From Methylophilaceae bacterium (GTDB lineage Bacteria > Pseudomonadota > Gammaproteobacteria > Burkholderiales > Methylophilaceae), in NCBI GenBank assembly GCA_006844635.1, contig SPJO01000135.1, forward strand, positions 1 through 6,516: a stretch of 6,516 nucleotides of DNA, read 5' to 3'. Shown piece by piece: positions 6,180 through 6,516 of this stretch. The number at the start of each line of letters is the position of its first letter. The first letter of the stretch is position 1. Under the pieces are notes generated by a model. It did no database searches. It was not told the origin of the DNA and saw only the letters and a list, made by a program, of their open reading frames with translations. The translations under genes and the position numbers were made by a program.

Positions 6180-6516
6180 CTATTCATTGGTTACTGATTC
6201 TACTTCAGCAATAGAGGTGAGTCCTTGCATGACTTTAAGGATGCCGGAGCGCCTTAAATCGTTAACGCCTTCTTTTTTGGCTTGTTCCGCAATATCCATC
6301 GAGTTACCGTTTTCTAAAATAATTCTAGAAATGGCTTCCGTAATAGGCATTACTTGATAAATACCCACACGACCCTTATACCCACCATTGCATTGGTCGC
6401 AACCACCTTCTTTAGGCCCGAATAGCTTGAACTCTTTGGTAAAATCTTCCTCTTCAAAACCGACTTTCATGAGCGCTTCTTTAGGGACTTCAATGGGCTC
6501 TTTGCAGTTCTTGCAC
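6180..6516 (-). CDS. pilB: Type IV pilus assembly ATPase PilB, C-terminal fragment (cut by window end)
   Basis: The visible 112 residues are the C-terminal part of a GspE/PilB extension ATPase, which powers pilin polymerisation at the cytoplasmic face through PilC. The reading frame continues without a stop to the window edge; the methionine at 6470 is internal, because the in-frame upstream codons give CKNCKEPIEVPKEAL. The four zinc-binding cysteines typical of PilB/GspE appear as CKNC (6504-6515) and CDQC (6390-6401). They are followed by NGGYKGRVGIYQVMPI and, near the end, an EGVNDLRRSGILKVMQG stretch that closely resembles Pseudomonas PilB as I recall it. The Walker A and B motifs lie outside the window and cannot be checked. 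The stop at 6180-6182 is 48 bases before pilC, consistent with one pilB-pilC transcript. Confidence 0.94.
   Translation of the reverse strand, partial: CKNCKEPIEVPKEALMKVGFEEEDFTKEFKLFGPKEGGCDQCNGGYKGRVGIYQVMPITEAISRIILENGNSMDIAEQAKKEGVNDLRRSGILKVMQGLTSIAEVESVTNE

Overview
The window looks like ordinary housekeeping chromosome from a methylotroph-like betaproteobacterium. The family assignment (Methylophilaceae, Methylotenera-like) is an impression from protein character and gene order, not from a search. Supporting points are a moderate GC content, ubiquinone-type flavin hydroxylases, type IV pilus genes, and a pepP-ubiH-ubiI order shared with other Gram-negative Proteobacteria. Nothing indicates a phage, plasmid, insertion sequence, CRISPR array or RNA gene.

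Layout. Positions 1-375 (+) hold the end of a small membrane protein with an HxxxDxxxH motif, probably of the YdjM/DUF457-like class and cut by the window start. A 71-base gap (376-446) follows, with a modest inverted repeat and weak promoter-like words. Positions 447-4856 (+) form a compact four-gene run: pepP (aminopeptidase P), ubiH and ubiI (two paralogous FAD monooxygenases of ubiquinone synthesis) and dsbC (periplasmic disulfide isomerase). Junctions are tight: pepP and ubiH abut, ubiH and ubiI overlap by 11 bases, and ubiI and dsbC are 26 bases apart. The run ends at a strong hairpin (4875-4902) that can serve both strands. On the minus strand, converging on the same hairpin, lie pilC (4914-6131) and the C-terminal end of pilB (6180-6516, cut by the window end), which encode the inner-membrane platform and extension ATPase of the type IV pilus.

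How the genes work together. UbiH and UbiI hydroxylate the aromatic ring of the ubiquinone precursor. Ubiquinone is the electron acceptor of the respiratory chain and, through DsbB, of periplasmic disulfide formation, so the neighbouring dsbC has a plausible but unproven metabolic link. PilB and PilC form the motor and platform for pilus assembly. The usual third member, pilD, is not next to pilC here.

I found no convincing undescribed system. The most unusual sequence signal is a perfect 14-bp inverted repeat with a 5-base loop inside the ubiI coding region (3198-3230).
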